Source: Pseudomonas asplenii (GTDB taxonomy: Bacteria > Pseudomonadota > Gammaproteobacteria > Pseudomonadales > Pseudomonadaceae). Taken from it: 64,000 bases of DNA. Below the pieces are notes generated by a model that saw only the letters and a program-made list of their open reading frames with translations, had not been told where the DNA came from and made no database searches. A program made the position numbers and the translations under genes. The DNA is taken from the NCBI RefSeq assembly GCF_001293465.1, contig NZ_JSYZ01000007.1, positions 279,482 through 343,481 of the forward strand, read 5' to 3'. Positions 1 through 7,992 of this stretch are shown piece by piece; the stretch's first letter is position 1, and every line of letters starts with the position of its first letter.

Positions 1-541
1 AGACCTCGCTGCGGCTGACGACGATACGCCCGTACGGCGCCTGGATGGTCAGGGCGTCGCCGCCCGGCACCTTGAGGGCCATTTCGCCACGCACCAGGGT
101 CAGCCGCCGGGCCTTCATGTCGACGTTCACCGCGCTGGCGGTGTTCAGTTGCAGGGTGCTGCCGTCGGCCAGCGGTATGCGCTTGCGCTCGCCGGTGGAG
201 GTCTGCAGGTCGGCCCGCCAGACCTCCAGCGGCAGTTGCCGACCGATCAGCCAGGCGGCCGGTACCAGCGCCGCCACGCCGAGGGCACGCTTGAGCACGG
301 CACGTCGCCCCGGATCCGGACGATCCAGGGTGGCCATGGCCAGCGCCGTGGGCAACCCGGAAAAACGCTGGCGCAACAACTGCGCCTTCTGCCAGGCGGA
401 CTCGTGGGCACTGCTGCTTTCGCGCCAGTGCTGCAGCTTGCGGCGGTCATCCTCGTTGGCCGCACCCGATTCCATCAGCGCCAGCCATTGCCCCGCGGCG
501 CGGGCCACGGCACGGGCCTCGGGCGTAGCATTGGAATACAT
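1..541 (-). CDS. FecR-type anti-sigma/sigma-regulator, 3' end cut by window
   Basis: Cytoplasmic-membrane regulator that carries the surface iron-siderophore signal to its partner sigma factor. The first 180 codons are present; the gene runs off the left edge. The N-terminal 85 residues are the DUF4880-type sigma-binding part with conserved Trp (QWLALMESG, LQHWRESS). A hydrophobic stretch around residues 88-103 (ALGVAALVPAAWLIG) is the membrane segment. The FecR domain follows (TGERKRIPLADGSTLQLN). Its ATG (541-539) overlaps the TGA of the sigma factor by one base, so the two are translationally coupled. The cognate TonB receptor would be expected beyond the left edge and is not visible. Confidence 0.9.
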   Translation of the reverse strand, partial: MYSNATPEARAVARAAGQWLALMESGAANEDDRRKLQHWRESSSAHESAWQKAQLLRQRFSGLPTALAMATLDRPDPGRRAVLKRALGVAALVPAAWLIGRQLPLEVWRADLQTSTGERKRIPLADGSTLQLNTASAVNVDMKARRLTLVRGEMALKVPGGDALTIQAPYGRIVVSRSEV

Positions 542-1050
542 CAGAGTTCCACCAGCAGGCAGTGTTCGTAGGCCTGGGCCATGTAGCGCTTGACGGTCCG
601 CTCCGAGACCTGCAGGCGCTCGGCGATCTGGCGATAGCCCAACCCTTCGAGCTGGCTCCAAAGAAAGGCGCGGCGTACCACGGCCGGCATGCCATCGAGC
701 AGTTCGTCCAGGGCCTGCAGGGTTTCGAGCCATACCCAGCGCTGCTCCGGCGACGGCACGCACGCCTCGGGCAACTGGGCCAGGGCTTCCAGATAGGCCT
801 GTTCCAGGCTGCGTCGGGTGTAGAAATTGCTCAGCAGGCGCTTGCCGATCGTCAACAGGAACGCCCGCGGCTCACGCAGCTCGACCAGCGGCTGCGCGCT
901 GGACAACACCCGCAGGAAGGTGTCCTGGCTCAGGTCGGCGGCATCCCAGGCGTTGCCCATGCGCCGCCGCAGCCAGCCTTCCAGCCAGCTGCCGTGATCG
1001 CGGTACAGGGTATGCAGGGTGTGCTCCGTTGGCGTCGTGGCTTCAATCAT
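541..1050 (-). CDS. FecI-type ECF sigma factor
   Basis: Iron-starvation ECF sigma factor, 169 residues, the usual length for the family. It has a region 2 segment with WDAADLSQDTFLRVL and REPRAFLLTIGKRL, and a region 4 helix-turn-helix (LEGLGYRQIAERLQVSERTVKRYMAQA) at the C-terminus. The open frame extends upstream of 1050, but the extension would run across the Fur box and the prophage end, so the ATG at 1050 (MIEATTPTEH) is taken as the start. It is followed by fecR with a one-base overlap. Specificity (which siderophore) cannot be told from this window. Confidence 0.92.
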   Translation of the reverse strand: MIEATTPTEHTLHTLYRDHGSWLEGWLRRRMGNAWDAADLSQDTFLRVLSSAQPLVELREPRAFLLTIGKRLLSNFYTRRSLEQAYLEALAQLPEACVPSPEQRWVWLETLQALDELLDGMPAVVRRAFLWSQLEGLGYRQIAERLQVSERTVKRYMAQAYEHCLLVEL

Positions 1051-1077
1051 GGGAGAGAACCTGAGCGTAAGGGTGTT

Positions 1078-1096
1078 AATGAGACTGATTCTAATT
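1078..1096. promoter_or_regulatory. Fur box upstream of the sigma factor
   Basis: The 19-bp AATGAGACTGATTCTAATT lies 28 bp before the fecI start and closely matches the Fur consensus (7-1-7 inverted repeat TGAnAAT-n-ATTnTCA). This is what is expected for an iron-repressed FecI. The prophage inserted about 75 bp further upstream, leaving the box intact. Confidence 0.7.
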
Positions 1097-1170
1097 AGTG
1101 TTACATCCATAAACCAAGTCTTTTTGTGAAAATGCTTACAATCAGGAGGGCTGGCGTCTGTCGGGCCCGA

Positions 1171-1175
1171 TCTCT
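1171..1175. repeat. Target-site duplication, left copy (TCTCT)
   Basis: TCTCT directly precedes the TGT prophage terminus, and the same five bases directly follow the ACA terminus at 35218-35222. A 5-bp duplication is the known product of MuA-type transposition. Confidence 0.9.
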
Positions 1176-1200
1176 TGTGAGGCGGTGAGAGATATGGCAC
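1176..1200 (+). repeat. Left prophage terminus with transposase site L1
   Basis: Begins TGTGAGG; the core GATATGGCAC occupies 1191-1200. The right terminus read inwards is TGTAAGC with GATTTGGCAC at exactly the same spacing. By analogy with MuA end-binding sites, this is inferred to be the outermost transposase site. Confidence 0.8.
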
Positions 1201-1285
1201 TAAAGGAAACTGGTGGGAAGAACAGGGAAGAAACTGGGTGAGGCAGGAAGGACGGGGGTTTGAACCTCTTAGGCAGGTCAAATAA

Positions 1286-1294
1286 GTGCCAATT
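1286..1294 (-). repeat. Putative transposase site L2
   Basis: GTGCCAATT, the complement of AATTGGCAC, repeats the terminal core in inverted orientation about 90 bp inside L1. Mu also has one inverted left-end site. Assignment is by motif only. Confidence 0.5.
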
Positions 1295-1327
1295 GAGGTG
1301 CGAAAGCAAAACAACCTGGCAAGAATG

Positions 1328-1354
1328 AAAAGGCCCGCTTTTAGCGGGCCTTTT
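1328..1354 (-). terminator. Terminator at the end of the repressor gene
   Basis: A perfect 12-bp inverted repeat (AAAAGGCCCGCT / AGCGGGCCTTTT) with a 3-base loop, 9 bp past the repressor stop. It carries T-runs on both strands, so it should also insulate the prophage from host transcription. Its right arm overlaps the putative site L3. Confidence 0.8.
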
Positions 1355-1359
1355 GGCAC
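1351..1359 (+). repeat. Putative transposase site L3
   Basis: TTTTGGCAC matches the terminal core in the same orientation as L1. It overlaps the terminator stem, so the match could be partly fortuitous. Confidence 0.4.
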
Positions 1360-1363
1360 TGGG

Positions 1364-2092
1364 TTAGATCATCCAGCCGCCTGACCAGACAACCCTGCCG
1401 ACAACCTGTAGGCGCTCCAGGCGATCTGCCGAAACACTGATCGGAGGGTAGGCGGTATTGGCACTGATCACCATGACACCGCCGTCCAACTGACGCTGTA
1501 GCCGCTTGGCGTAAAGCAGATCGTCGAGCCGTATCACATAAAACCCCTCTCCCTGGATGACGTTGCGGGAAAGGTCAACCATTACAGTGTCGCCGTCCTT
1601 CATGAATGGTTCGTTCGAATCGCCATCCACGCGCACTGCTGCAAGCTCCGAAGGCACCAGGCCTTTCTTGCGCAAGCTGTACTTAGTAAACGCCAACATT
1701 GTCAGGATTCGGGCGCCCTCACTCCATGCGCCGTGACCTTGGCTGATGTAGGCGTCATATAAAGGGACATAGGCGTACACGTCGTCATTGTCCGCCTGCG
1801 CCGGCAGGCCCTCGCTAGGCCGCATCTCCCCTCGTCCCGACGCAATCCAGTCCAAGGACACCCCGACTGCCGACGCAAGAAGGGCCAACGAGTTAAACGC
1901 TGGCACACCTTCCCCCGCAATCCAGCGATGGAGCGAGGACAAACCGACGTTCGCTGCTGCGGCAGCCTGTTTTCGGGATTCGAAAAGGTCAGCCACTGCC
2001 GCAATACGGGTTTCTATTCCCGTATTCGGAAAAGAAACTGCGTTTTCGCCCAGCGGCGGATGTTTCTTTTCTGTGTAAGTCACTGATTCCAC
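1364..2092 (-). CDS. Phage repressor, HTH plus S24 (LexA-like) domain
   Basis: Lysogeny repressor. An N-terminal HTH (RIAAVADLFESRKQAAAAANVG then LSSLHRWIAGEG) is followed by an S24 peptidase-like domain with Ser159 in GDSNEPFMKDGD and Lys196 in YAKRLQR. In recognised relatives the self-cleavage segment reads SAGHGAW; here it reads SQGHGAW, so the Ala-Gly bond is Gln118-Gly119, and the usual SMEP is SNEP. RecA-stimulated cleavage may therefore be weak or lost. The frame opens at ATG 2173, but that start would place three operators inside the gene; the GTG at 2092, preceded by GGGA, is preferred (242 residues). It is divergent from ner. Confidence 0.85.
   Translation of the reverse strand: MESVTYTEKKHPPLGENAVSFPNTGIETRIAAVADLFESRKQAAAAANVGLSSLHRWIAGEGVPAFNSLALLASAVGVSLDWIASGRGEMRPSEGLPAQADNDDVYAYVPLYDAYISQGHGAWSEGARILTMLAFTKYSLRKKGLVPSELAAVRVDGDSNEPFMKDGDTVMVDLSRNVIQGEGFYVIRLDDLLYAKRLQRQLDGGVMVISANTAYPPISVSADRLERLQVVGRVVWSGGWMI
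2020..2029. promoter_or_regulatory. Operator-like palindrome inside the repressor gene
   Basis: CCGTATTCGG is an inverted-repeat variant of the CCGAATACGG and CCGAATTCGG sites upstream, with a half-site (AATACGGG) at 2003-2010. It may support autoregulation of the repressor by a downstream operator. Confidence 0.5.
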
Positions 2093-2124
2093 GAGTTTTT
2101 TCCCAGTGCTACCGATGTGAAGAC

Positions 2125-2180
2125 CCGAATACGGAAATAAAAACTCCCGAATTCGGTTTACTGCATCCCGCATACGGGAT
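2125..2180. promoter_or_regulatory. Repressor/Ner operator cluster
   Basis: Three evenly spaced palindromes: CCGAATACGG (2125-2134), CCGAATTCGG (2147-2156) and ATCCCGCATACGGGAT (2165-2180). Centres are about 22 bp apart, two helical turns, which suggests cooperative binding on one face. The third lies in the spacer of the early promoter and the second abuts its -35 box. Confidence 0.75.
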
Positions 2181-2185
2181 ATATT
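2157..2185 (+). promoter_or_regulatory. Early promoter (Pe) for ner-A-B
   Basis: TTTACT (2157-2162), a 17-bp spacer, TATATT (2180-2185): a sigma-70 promoter pointing at ner and the transposase. The operator at 2165-2180 fills the spacer, so binding there would block RNA polymerase directly. Confidence 0.7.
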
Positions 2186-2242
2186 GTCCTGAACCGGCCG
2201 TTAGAAGGCCGAAAAAAACCACCCTTAAATGATGGTTGTGCA

Positions 2243-2587
2243 ATGAAACCCTTCGACATACCGCTTGATATCGAGGCTCGCTGGGAGTGGATAAAGTTCC
2301 AGCTCCGTTTACGCGGAACAAATCTTGCCGAGCTGGCACGAGACCACGGTCTCAACGACCGGGCGATCCGCAACGCAAAGAAACGACCATATCCGAGCGT
2401 GGAGCGGGCAATAGCCAAGGCCCTAGGCCTTGAGCCGGTTCAGATCTGGCCAGAGCGCTGGAAAGAAGATGGCATGCCAATTCGCCAGCGTCCGAACCGA
2501 GCTGAGTCCAATTCGGTATATCGAAAGCATACCGAAAAAGGTCCGGTTGGTCACAGTAAAACCCAGCGGAAAGACTCCGATGCGTAA
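2243..2587 (+). CDS. ner: Ner-like DNA-binding regulator
   Basis: First rightward gene, 114 residues. The body (RWEWIKFQLRLRGTNLAELA, HGLNDRAIRNA, YPSVERAIAKALGLEPVQIWPERW) is the Nlp/Ner winged-HTH pattern, in which the PSVERAIA...IWPERW motif is diagnostic. In Mu, Ner turns down early and repressor transcription; the position immediately right of the operator cluster supports the same role. The C-terminal 40 residues are basic and not recognisable. The transposase gene starts inside its last codons. Confidence 0.85.
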   Translation: MKPFDIPLDIEARWEWIKFQLRLRGTNLAELARDHGLNDRAIRNAKKRPYPSVERAIAKALGLEPVQIWPERWKEDGMPIRQRPNRAESNSVYRKHTEKGPVGHSKTQRKDSDA

Positions 2588-4625
2588 CTGGTATTCGTCG
2601 CAAGAGCTTGCAGGACTCCCAGGGCTCCCAGGCTCCGTGCCTGGTATACGAAAGCTTGCCTTGCGCCTTGGATGGGAAGGGCAGAAACGCGCGGGAAGCA
2701 AGGCAGTTGAGTACCCCTTTGCCTGCTTGCCAGCCGAAACCCAGGCTGCATTGATGGCTCAGTCAGTTTCCGAGGCGGTGCCACTAGAAGCGCCTGCGAC
2801 TGCTCCGTCGAAAGAGGTTTTAGCGGCTAAAACAAAGCCGGTAGCACCTAAATCGGTGTCACGGCTGAATGACTCGCAAAGGAAAGTCATGCTGGCTCGA
2901 CTCTGCTTCATTCGTGAAGTTGAACGGATGAGTGTCGTGGGCACCCAGAGACGGGCGATTGAGATACTGGTCAGACAGGCGCATGACGGCGCATTGAGCC
3001 CGTATCTGAAAGATCGTCTTGAACTGGCAAATCACAAGAAGTCGGGTGGCAGGACTCTATCGGAGCGTAGCCTCAAACGCTGGATCGCTGCATATCGCAC
3101 CAACGGAGAGATTGGGCTTGCCCCGCTACGCCAACGGCAGGACCTGACTATTCCTGATTGGGCCAAGGATTTTCTGCGTTGCTACCAGCGGCCAACTAAA
3201 CCCAGCGTTGCTGCGAGCTACACCGAGTTTGCGCGTGGGTATAAAGGCGCCGTGCCCAGCATCCACGCTGTACAACGTTTCTTGAAAAAACTATCCCCTG
3301 AGGCCCTGCAAGCCGGCCGGATGAGCCCTCAAGAGCTGAAGATGCTCCAGCCCTTCCGGCGCCGGGATACGAAGAACTTGTTTCCTGGCGATGTGTACAC
3401 GGCAGACGGTCACAAGTTCGATGCGGAAATCATTAATCCGATTACGGGAAAACCGTATAGGCCGGAGATCACTACCGTCCTGGACGTCGCGACGCGCCGT
3501 GTGGTCGGCATTTCTGTTGGCGAAGCTGAGTCTGCAATCGGGGTACTCGATGCCCTGCGTGACGCAGTGCGTAAATGCATGTTCGGCATCTTTTATGTCG
3601 ACAACGGCTCGGGCTTCGACAATGACATGGTTCGAGAGGTGGTCGACCGTCTGGGCGGCACAATGCAGCACTCTATCCCATACAACAGCCAGGCGCGGGG
3701 GCTGTCGGAGCGTGGCCACCAGACGATGTGGGTTCGGGCAGCCAAGAAGCTGACGAGCTATATCGGCGTAGACATGGATAAGCACGCGGGTACCCGAGTG
3801 CACCGACTGAGCCGCAAGCAACTCAAGGAAACTGGCACTACGCGTCTGATGCCGACCTTCGGAGAGTTCATGGCTGGGGTTGAGGACGAGATAGCCACCT
3901 ACAACAGAACACCGCATCGGGGCTTACAAAAGATTCGTGACCCTTATACGGGAATTCAGCGGCATCCGAGCCCCGACGAGGCCTGGCAGGCCGCGATTAA
4001 TCAAGGCTGGGAGCCAATAGTCGCCACCCCGGAATTGGTTGAGTCCTTGATGCGGCCGCAAGTGATTAGAACTACCCGCCGAGGGGAAATTTCTTGGGCT
4101 GGTAATAACTACTTCATGGCAGATCTAACGCACTTGCATGGACAAGAAATACGCGTTGCCTACGACGTTAGAGATGCTAGCCAGGTCTGGGCATACACGC
4201 TTGAAGGCGAGCTGATTGGCGCCGCCCAACTTGATGGAAACAGCACCGATTACATGCCTCAAACGATGCTTGAGAAAGCCCGTGAAAAAAGACAGCAGGG
4301 CCAATTCAAGCGTGCGGTGGGCAAGGTGGAGACGCTGACAGGTCATCGGGTTGAAATGATCGCACCTACGACAGCTCCGTCCGCAAACCTTTCGGTGGAG
4401 GCCCTGGAGGAAGCCCGAGAGTACGCAAAAACACTTGAGCAACAAAAGCCGAGCTTTGTGGTTCCGAGCGACGACGTGGCGCGGTATCGACTTTGGGTTC
4501 GGTTGGATCAACGGAAGAACGCTGGAGAAGAAATCACCGCAGACGAAGCCAGGTGGCATGAACGCTATCCAAGCCATCCAGACTTCGTCGCGATGAAACG
4601 GGTATTTCAACAACAGGCGGGCTAA
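2580..4625 (+). CDS. Transposase A, MuA-like DDE recombinase
   Basis: Cuts and joins phage ends during integration and replicative transposition. 681 residues from ATG 2580, which has GGAAAG upstream and overlaps the ner stop by 8 bases. The MuA-type N-terminal winged domain begins at once (WYSSQELAGLPGLPGS). The RNase H-fold core shows Asp276 (YTADGHKFD), Asp341 (FYVDNGSGFD) and Glu377 (GLSERGHQ), spaced D-64-D-35-E. A beta-barrel and a C-terminal helical segment for ATPase B and ClpX contact follow by analogy with Mu. The frame extends 50 codons upstream inside ner, but nothing supports that start. Confidence 0.95.
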   Translation: MRNWYSSQELAGLPGLPGSVPGIRKLALRLGWEGQKRAGSKAVEYPFACLPAETQAALMAQSVSEAVPLEAPATAPSKEVLAAKTKPVAPKSVSRLNDSQRKVMLARLCFIREVERMSVVGTQRRAIEILVRQAHDGALSPYLKDRLELANHKKSGGRTLSERSLKRWIAAYRTNGEIGLAPLRQRQDLTIPDWAKDFLRCYQRPTKPSVAASYTEFARGYKGAVPSIHAVQRFLKKLSPEALQAGRMSPQELKMLQPFRRRDTKNLFPGDVYTADGHKFDAEIINPITGKPYRPEITTVLDVATRRVVGISVGEAESAIGVLDALRDAVRKCMFGIFYVDNGSGFDNDMVREVVDRLGGTMQHSIPYNSQARGLSERGHQTMWVRAAKKLTSYIGVDMDKHAGTRVHRLSRKQLKETGTTRLMPTFGEFMAGVEDEIATYNRTPHRGLQKIRDPYTGIQRHPSPDEAWQAAINQGWEPIVATPELVESLMRPQVIRTTRRGEISWAGNNYFMADLTHLHGQEIRVAYDVRDASQVWAYTLEGELIGAAQLDGNSTDYMPQTMLEKAREKRQQGQFKRAVGKVETLTGHRVEMIAPTTAPSANLSVEALEEAREYAKTLEQQKPSFVVPSDDVARYRLWVRLDQRKNAGEEITADEARWHERYPSHPDFVAMKRVFQQQAG

Positions 4626-4687
4626 GCAAAGCCCGTTTAGGAAGAAGTCGGCGTGCGCCAACACGCCAGACAAACAGGAGAAGCACA

Positions 4688-5410
4688 GTGAGTGTAACCA
4701 AAATCGTTCCTTTGACAAATGTCGGTCTGCTTTCTGGGGCAATGGGGCGTGCACAAGCTCGCCCAACGGATTTGCCAGGAATAGTTGTTTTGTATGGCAA
4801 AACTGGTTACGGCAAGAGTGCCGCCGCCGCCTTTGCAGCAAATCAGCACCGCTGCTACTACGTGGAGTGCCGAGAGGTCTGGACCAAGAAAGCTTTCTTG
4901 GGGGCCGTCTTACGGGATATGAGTATTCTGCCCGGTCGCACTCTGTCGGACATGGTCGATCAGATCGCGGTTCAGCTTTCAACATCCCGGCGTCCGCTTA
5001 TTGTGGATGACGTGCAGTATCTGCTGGACAAGGCCGCTGCAAACGTTCTTACGGATATTCACAACGCCAGCGATGGAACTCTCGTATTGATTGGTGAGGA
5101 GCGTGTTCCTGGGTCGTTGCAGAAGATGGAGCGTTTGCACAATCGAGTAATCGAGTGGGTTCCAGCTCAGCCTGCAACTATCGAGGACATTTGCCAGTTA
5201 GCCATTGAAACGTATCCCGATATGACGTTTGCCGAGGATCTATTAGAGGATTTAAGGATTGCAACAAAGGGTTGTCTGCGTCGAGTAGCAGCGAATCTGT
5301 ACAAGGTACGGGGCGAGGCTGAGGCAATGATGATCGACACTGTGGATCTGGCAGCTTGGGGCAAGCGCTCTTGGTTTACTGGAGAGGCACCAGTTCGGAG
5401 GGCTCACTAA
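4688..5410 (+). CDS. Transposition target-selection ATPase B (MuB-like)
   Basis: AAA+ ATPase that binds target DNA, stimulates transposase A and gives target immunity. 240 residues. Walker A is GKTGYGKS (37-44) and Walker B LIVDDVQ (104-110); a sensor-1-like LVLIGEE follows. GTG start with AGGAGA upstream, 62 bp after gene A. It is shorter than Mu B (312 residues), lacking an N-terminal HTH appendix, as in the shorter TnsC/B-type ATPases. Confidence 0.9.
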   Translation: MSVTKIVPLTNVGLLSGAMGRAQARPTDLPGIVVLYGKTGYGKSAAAAFAANQHRCYYVECREVWTKKAFLGAVLRDMSILPGRTLSDMVDQIAVQLSTSRRPLIVDDVQYLLDKAAANVLTDIHNASDGTLVLIGEERVPGSLQKMERLHNRVIEWVPAQPATIEDICQLAIETYPDMTFAEDLLEDLRIATKGCLRRVAANLYKVRGEAEAMMIDTVDLAAWGKRSWFTGEAPVRRAH

Positions 5411-6186
5411 TGGCCGGTAAACCTCAATTGGTCGCCAAGGGCACTAAAGAACCTCGTCAGCGCATTTGGGAGTCTATACGAATCCTCGCACCTGGGTTTT
5501 CATCAAATGACATTGCTCGGCGTAGCGGGCAACTGCCGACTGAAATCCGCAAATATCTCAAGCTCTTGGTTATGGCTGGAATTATTCAGCAGATTGAGCC
5601 TCGTTCAGGGCTGAGGGGCGCATGTGTCTATGAGCTACTAAAGGATGAGGGGGTAGATCATCCCAGGCTGGATAACAAAGGGCAGCGCACATATTCCCAC
5701 CTCATTACTGAGAACATTTGGCGCACTCTCCGTATTCTCAAGGGGGAACTTTCAGTTGCAACCGTGACTGAGGCGGCAACTGCGGGTGGTGTAACCATGA
5801 CCATGATTGTAGTGCGCCAGTACCTGAATGCCCTTGCCGAAGCAGGATATTTGGTCAAACGCAAGGGAGACAAGAACGGCGATCTCTTTCGCCTCCTTGT
5901 TGAGAAGTACACGGGCCCGCGCCCACCGGAGATTCGGCGGTTGGACTCTCTTCAAGTTTATGACCCGAACGTAAGCAAATTGGTTTATGCCAAAACCACA
6001 GGATCAATAGCAGGTGATCGTAGCCTGGTTGAACCAGGCGTTGCGCTGCTGAGAACGCGTGACCTGCTAGGCGAATGGTTGGCGCTGACTGAGGGAGGCA
6101 AGGAAACGGTCAAACCTTCTTCTGACCTGGTGCAGCGTACTCAGTTGGAGCTGGCGTCCACTGGGGAGTCTGGAGGCCTGCAATGA
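5410..6186 (+). CDS. Early protein with repeated winged-helix-like segments
   Basis: 258 residues from ATG 5410, which overlaps the B stop (TAATG) and has GGAGGG upstream; the frame opens earlier inside B. Two helix-turn-helix-like segments are visible: IRILAPGFSSNDIARRSG..IRKYLKLLVMAGII near residues 20-60, and IWRTLRILKG..VRQYLNALAEAGYLVK near 100-160. Each resembles a winged helix, so DNA binding is likely. No named family is certain. It sits in the position of conserved early genes of Pseudomonas transposable phages. Confidence 0.75.
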   Translation: MAGKPQLVAKGTKEPRQRIWESIRILAPGFSSNDIARRSGQLPTEIRKYLKLLVMAGIIQQIEPRSGLRGACVYELLKDEGVDHPRLDNKGQRTYSHLITENIWRTLRILKGELSVATVTEAATAGGVTMTMIVVRQYLNALAEAGYLVKRKGDKNGDLFRLLVEKYTGPRPPEIRRLDSLQVYDPNVSKLVYAKTTGSIAGDRSLVEPGVALLRTRDLLGEWLALTEGGKETVKPSSDLVQRTQLELASTGESGGLQ

Positions 6187-6560
6187 AACGGGCCGTGAAC
6201 TTATCGAACTGGGGTGATGAGCCGCCGCTCTTCGTGCGGCTCCTAGCCAAAGAAGTAACGGCCACAAGTCGAACAGCCGCCGGGGCTCGCATCAGTATGA
6301 GCCGGTCGGCAGTGAGCCTTGTGCTGGAAAACAAATACCCAAGCCCAAGCACTGCCCGTGTTGAAAAGCGCGTGATGGACGTTCTTGGCCGCATTGAGTG
6401 TGTCGCCACTGGCGACACCCTGACGGTCGAGCAATGCCAGGGGTTCTACCAACGCCAGGCACCGACTCACAACCCACAGGCAATGCAACATTGGCGAACC
6501 TGCCAGCAGTGCCCGTTTAATCCGAACTGTGGAGGTAAGAGCAATGCAACAGTGCACTAA
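6183..6560 (+). CDS. Small HTH protein with C-terminal cysteine cluster
   Basis: 125 residues; the start overlaps the previous stop (ATGA). The N-terminal half has an HTH-like run (TSRTAAGARISMSRSAVSLVLENKYPS) as in Cro/LacI-type regulators. The C-terminus has a CQQCPFNPNC cluster that could hold a metal. Likely an early regulatory protein; function unknown. Confidence 0.7.
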   Translation: MKRAVNLSNWGDEPPLFVRLLAKEVTATSRTAAGARISMSRSAVSLVLENKYPSPSTARVEKRVMDVLGRIECVATGDTLTVEQCQGFYQRQAPTHNPQAMQHWRTCQQCPFNPNCGGKSNATVH

Positions 6561-7029
6561 GCCAACTACTCAGATCCACCTGAAAGGCCCCGGCATGATT
6601 CAGTTGGTGTTCGCCGGTCAGTGTGTCGGGTTTGCGGTGTCCTACCGCTCAGCAGGTTATGCGGCTGATCAGTTGGATCATCTTTTTTCGATGCCTCTAG
6701 TTCTCAGTATAAAGTCTGGCTTCGATGCGACAGCGGAAGTTTCATTCGGTTCAATGGGCTCAGAAAAATGTGTCATTTCTGGTCAGTGCCCGGTGGCGGA
6801 ACTTTGGGTGGTCGAGGCGAAGGACGGCACGCCAATCCGCTTTTTCACGTCGGAGAAAGTCGCGAGTTGGTTCCGGGATGCGGTTGAAACCTACGACGAA
6901 ATGCGGCCCTCGACTGATGACGGTGGCGAGTGGTCGGCCGCTCAAATCGACTGGTTCCGCAATCATCCGGCGCCTATGGCGTCGGCCTGTGGCGGCTCGC
7001 TGACCGTTCGAAAGCTGGAGGTGCACTGA
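6544..7029 (+). CDS. Early phage protein of unknown function
   Basis: 161 residues from ATG 6544, chosen because GGAGG lies 8 bases upstream; an in-frame GTG at 6529 is less likely. It overlaps the preceding gene by 17 bases. No recognised domain, no membrane segment or signal. The next gene starts within its stop (TGATG). Confidence 0.65.
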   Translation: MQQCTKPTTQIHLKGPGMIQLVFAGQCVGFAVSYRSAGYAADQLDHLFSMPLVLSIKSGFDATAEVSFGSMGSEKCVISGQCPVAELWVVEAKDGTPIRFFTSEKVASWFRDAVETYDEMRPSTDDGGEWSAAQIDWFRNHPAPMASACGGSLTVRKLEVH

Positions 7030-7523
7030 TGCGCACTCGTTGCCCCAACTGCGGCGTGACGCTTTCGCTCGACGCGCTGATAGCACACGACGGCGCCCGT
7101 GAGGCGCTGGGAGTTGCGTTCAAGTTGTCCGGCTCCCTCGGTCATGCCCTGGTGCGCTACCTGGGCCTGTTCCGGCCGGAAACCCGCGAGTTGACCATGG
7201 ATCGCGTGGCAAAGCTGCTGAGTGAGTTGCTGCCTGATTTGCAGTCCCAGCGTATCGAGCGCAACGGCCAGGTATTCGAGGCTCCCCATGAGTGCTGGGC
7301 CTGGGCGATTGACCAGACGCTGGCCGCACGTGAAGCCGGTCGCCTCGCAACGCCGCTAAAGGGCCATGGCTGGTTGTATCAAGTCATGAGCCAGTACCAG
7401 CCACAGGCCAGCGCCGTAGCGCCGGTTTTGGCACCGGAGCGTCAGCAGCCCCGCCTTGCTCAGCGTCCGCAGAGCGCGACAGCTACAGCCCTGGCCGCCC
7501 TTGAGGAGCGAATGAATGGCTGA
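7029..7523 (+). CDS. Early protein with N-terminal CxxC motif
   Basis: 164 residues from ATG 7029. It starts RTRCPNCGVTLSLDALIAHDGAREAL, half of a zinc ribbon followed by an alpha-helical body. A second cysteine pair is not evident, so metal binding is uncertain. Coupled to both neighbours by overlapping stops and starts. Possibly a replication-associated early protein; not assigned. Confidence 0.7.
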   Translation: MRTRCPNCGVTLSLDALIAHDGAREALGVAFKLSGSLGHALVRYLGLFRPETRELTMDRVAKLLSELLPDLQSQRIERNGQVFEAPHECWAWAIDQTLAAREAGRLATPLKGHGWLYQVMSQYQPQASAVAPVLAPERQQPRLAQRPQSATATALAALEERMNG

Positions 7524-7992
7524 GAAGTGGTTCGTGCGCGCAATCGGCACGGGGCTTCAGGGGCTAGTCACTCTGCGCCTGGACGGTGCTCCCGCCGCTG
7601 ACGCGGTGGCTCTGACGCTTGATGTTTGGCTGATCGCGCTCACGAAAAATCGTCAATGGGATGAAGAGCAGGACGCCGAGCGTATCAAGGCGACCTTCGA
7701 ATCACTGTTTGCGGGCTGCGAAACCTGGCCGTCACCCGCCCGGTTCCTGCGTGATTTGAAGCCTCGCAAGTTGCCGGTGGCGTTGCCGAAGCCAGAGCGA
7801 AGCACTGAGCAGTTAAAGAGCGGCAATGCGGCGCTGGACAACATTGTCGCGACGCTCAAGGGACGGGCCGGCACTCAGACCGCATTGAAGACAAACAAAC
7901 AGTTCGAATATTCCCGGCAGCGCTCGCAGCAAGCCACTGCTGCGGAACTGAACAAACGGGATTCTCAATTTATGGAGCAACAAGACAAATGA
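7516..7992 (+). CDS. Early phage protein of unknown function
   Basis: 158 residues; GAGGAG upstream of ATG 7516, overlapping the preceding gene by 8 bases. It contains ESLFAGCETWPSPARFLRDLKPRK, a motif recurrent in small early proteins of Mu-like Pseudomonas phages, and a low-complexity charged C-terminus. Function unknown. Confidence 0.7.
   Translation: MAEKWFVRAIGTGLQGLVTLRLDGAPAADAVALTLDVWLIALTKNRQWDEEQDAERIKATFESLFAGCETWPSPARFLRDLKPRKLPVALPKPERSTEQLKSGNAALDNIVATLKGRAGTQTALKTNKQFEYSRQRSQQATAAELNKRDSQFMEQQDK

Noticed and set aside
1225..1295. tRNA-like T-arm (GGGGG TTTGAAC) near the left end
   Set aside because: The invariant C56 is replaced by T, and no acceptor, D or anticodon arms can be built; Mu-type phages do not integrate at tRNAs.
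1051..1359. N-terminal extension of the sigma factor across the prophage left end
   Set aside because: The extension includes the Fur box and prophage DNA; the ATG at 1050 gives the normal FecI length.
2430..2579. Earlier start of transposase A inside ner
   Set aside because: No ribosome site, and the MuA N-terminal domain begins right at ATG 2580, which has GGAAAG upstream.
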